A stretch of 64,000 nt of DNA from Pedobacter sp. D749. GTDB taxonomy: Bacteria; Bacteroidota; Bacteroidia; Sphingobacteriales; Sphingobacteriaceae. The translations under genes were made by a program, and so were the position numbers. Below, in pieces: positions 63,556-64,000 of the stretch. The stretch spans positions 1,674,001 to 1,738,000 of the forward strand of contig NZ_CP079218.1 in assembly GCF_019317285.1 (NCBI RefSeq). Reading direction: 5' to 3'. Every line of letters starts with the position of its first letter. Position 1 is the stretch's first letter. Under the pieces are notes generated by a model. It worked only from the letters and a program-made list of their open reading frames with translations. It did no database searches and was not told where the DNA came from.

Positions 63556-64000
63556 ATGGAGAAACCACTCATCACTATAAAAGAAATTGGCCGTAAATAT
63601 GTTATTGGATCTGAAGTGATTCACGCTTTAAAATCAGTTTCTTTAGATATCAATAAAGGCGAATTCGTAGCATTGATGGGCCCGTCTGGTTCTGGTAAAT
63701 CAACCCTGATGAATATTTTAGGCTGTTTGGATACGCCGTCAAGCGGAACATATATTTTAAATGGAACGAATGTAAGTCAAATGAGTGATGATGCCTTGGC
63801 AGAAGTACGCAACCAGGAAATTGGCTTCGTTTTCCAAACTTTTAACTTATTGCCACGATCAACATCTCTTGATAATGTTGCTTTACCTTTAATTTATGCC
63901 GGAACAAGTAAAAAGGATCGGGATGCGAGGGCAGCTAAAGCATTGGAAAATGTTGGTTTAGGCAATCGTATGGATCATAAACCCAATGAACTTTCAGGTG
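63556..64000 (+). CDS. LolD/MacB-type ABC transporter ATP-binding protein (3' truncated)
   Basis: The gene starts at ATG 63556 and runs off the window after 148 codons. The protein has [10 protein letters not shown] as Walker A, the Q-loop [13 protein letters not shown] and the beginning of the LSGG signature (NELSG at the edge). This is the LolD/MacB subfamily, which drives FtsX-type permeases. It is a possible partner for a permease such as the one at 35801-38191, but permease genes are likely just beyond the window edge. Confidence 0.93.
   Translation, partial: MEKPLITIKEIGRKYVIGSEVIHALKSVSLDINKGEFVALMGPSGSGKSTLMNILGCLDTPSSGTYILNGTNVSQMSDDALAEVRNQEIGFVFQTFNLLPRSTSLDNVALPLIYAGTSKKDRDARAAKALENVGLGNRMDHKPNELSG

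Overview
The window looks like a chromosomal segment of a Bacteroidota member close to Pedobacter (Sphingobacteriaceae). Reasons: AT-rich DNA (roughly 36-40% GC by eye), TonB receptors with STN and carboxypeptidase-like domains, a FecI/FecR/receptor set, GLPGLI protein, fused SpmA/SpmB protein, FtsX-type permease without its own ATPase, and -7 elements of the TAnnTTTG type. The organism name is inference; no rRNA or tRNA gene was seen.

Region 1 (1-25550) is the 3' part of an uncharacterised hybrid NRPS/PKS biosynthetic cluster, all on the plus strand. Three megasynthases read: [A]-PCP-C-A(Ser)-PCP; KS-(dead AT)-KR-PCP-C-A(Thr)-PCP-E; C-PCP-C-A(Asn)-PCP-C. They are followed by a PvdE/SyrD-type exporter, a CmlA-like diiron beta-hydroxylase, a secreted Fes/IroE-like esterase, a secreted DUF1028 protein, a type II thioesterase and an Sfp-type phosphopantetheinyl transferase. 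Read colinearly, the product would contain X, Ser extended by a reduced malonate unit (a statine-like gamma-amino-beta-hydroxy acid), D-Thr, a module with no A domain of its own, and Asn, released by a terminal C domain. Oddities are an acyltransferase remnant without its catalytic serine, a PCP with no A domain, and a sharp GC jump covering KR to E of the second synthase, which suggests that a block of domains was exchanged.

Region 2 (25600-30150) holds an intact trehalose-6-phosphate synthase, a secreted beta-helix/hydrolase fusion, a decayed trehalose-phosphatase domain and a decayed IS66 transposase end. This looks like the eroding edge of the accessory region.

Region 3 (30154-43551) has a sigma/anti-sigma/TonB-receptor set on the minus strand, a MaoC-type hydratase, an FtsX-type permease behind two abutting palindromes, a second (metal-type) TonB receptor, a PaaI-like thioesterase, a small orphan protein and the SpmA/SpmB fusion.

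Region 4 (43986-64000) is mostly housekeeping: S9 peptidase, yidC, pyrG, a GLPGLI/receptor pair, a DinB-HAD-ParB-like trio, a lipoprotein, a MarR-GNAT fusion regulator, kdsB, a deoxynucleoside kinase, trpS, a complete IS3-family insertion sequence, plsC, gatC and the start of a LolD/MacB-type ATPase. Palindromic REP-like elements, a seven-base tandem repeat and a long hairpin sit in the intergenic gaps.
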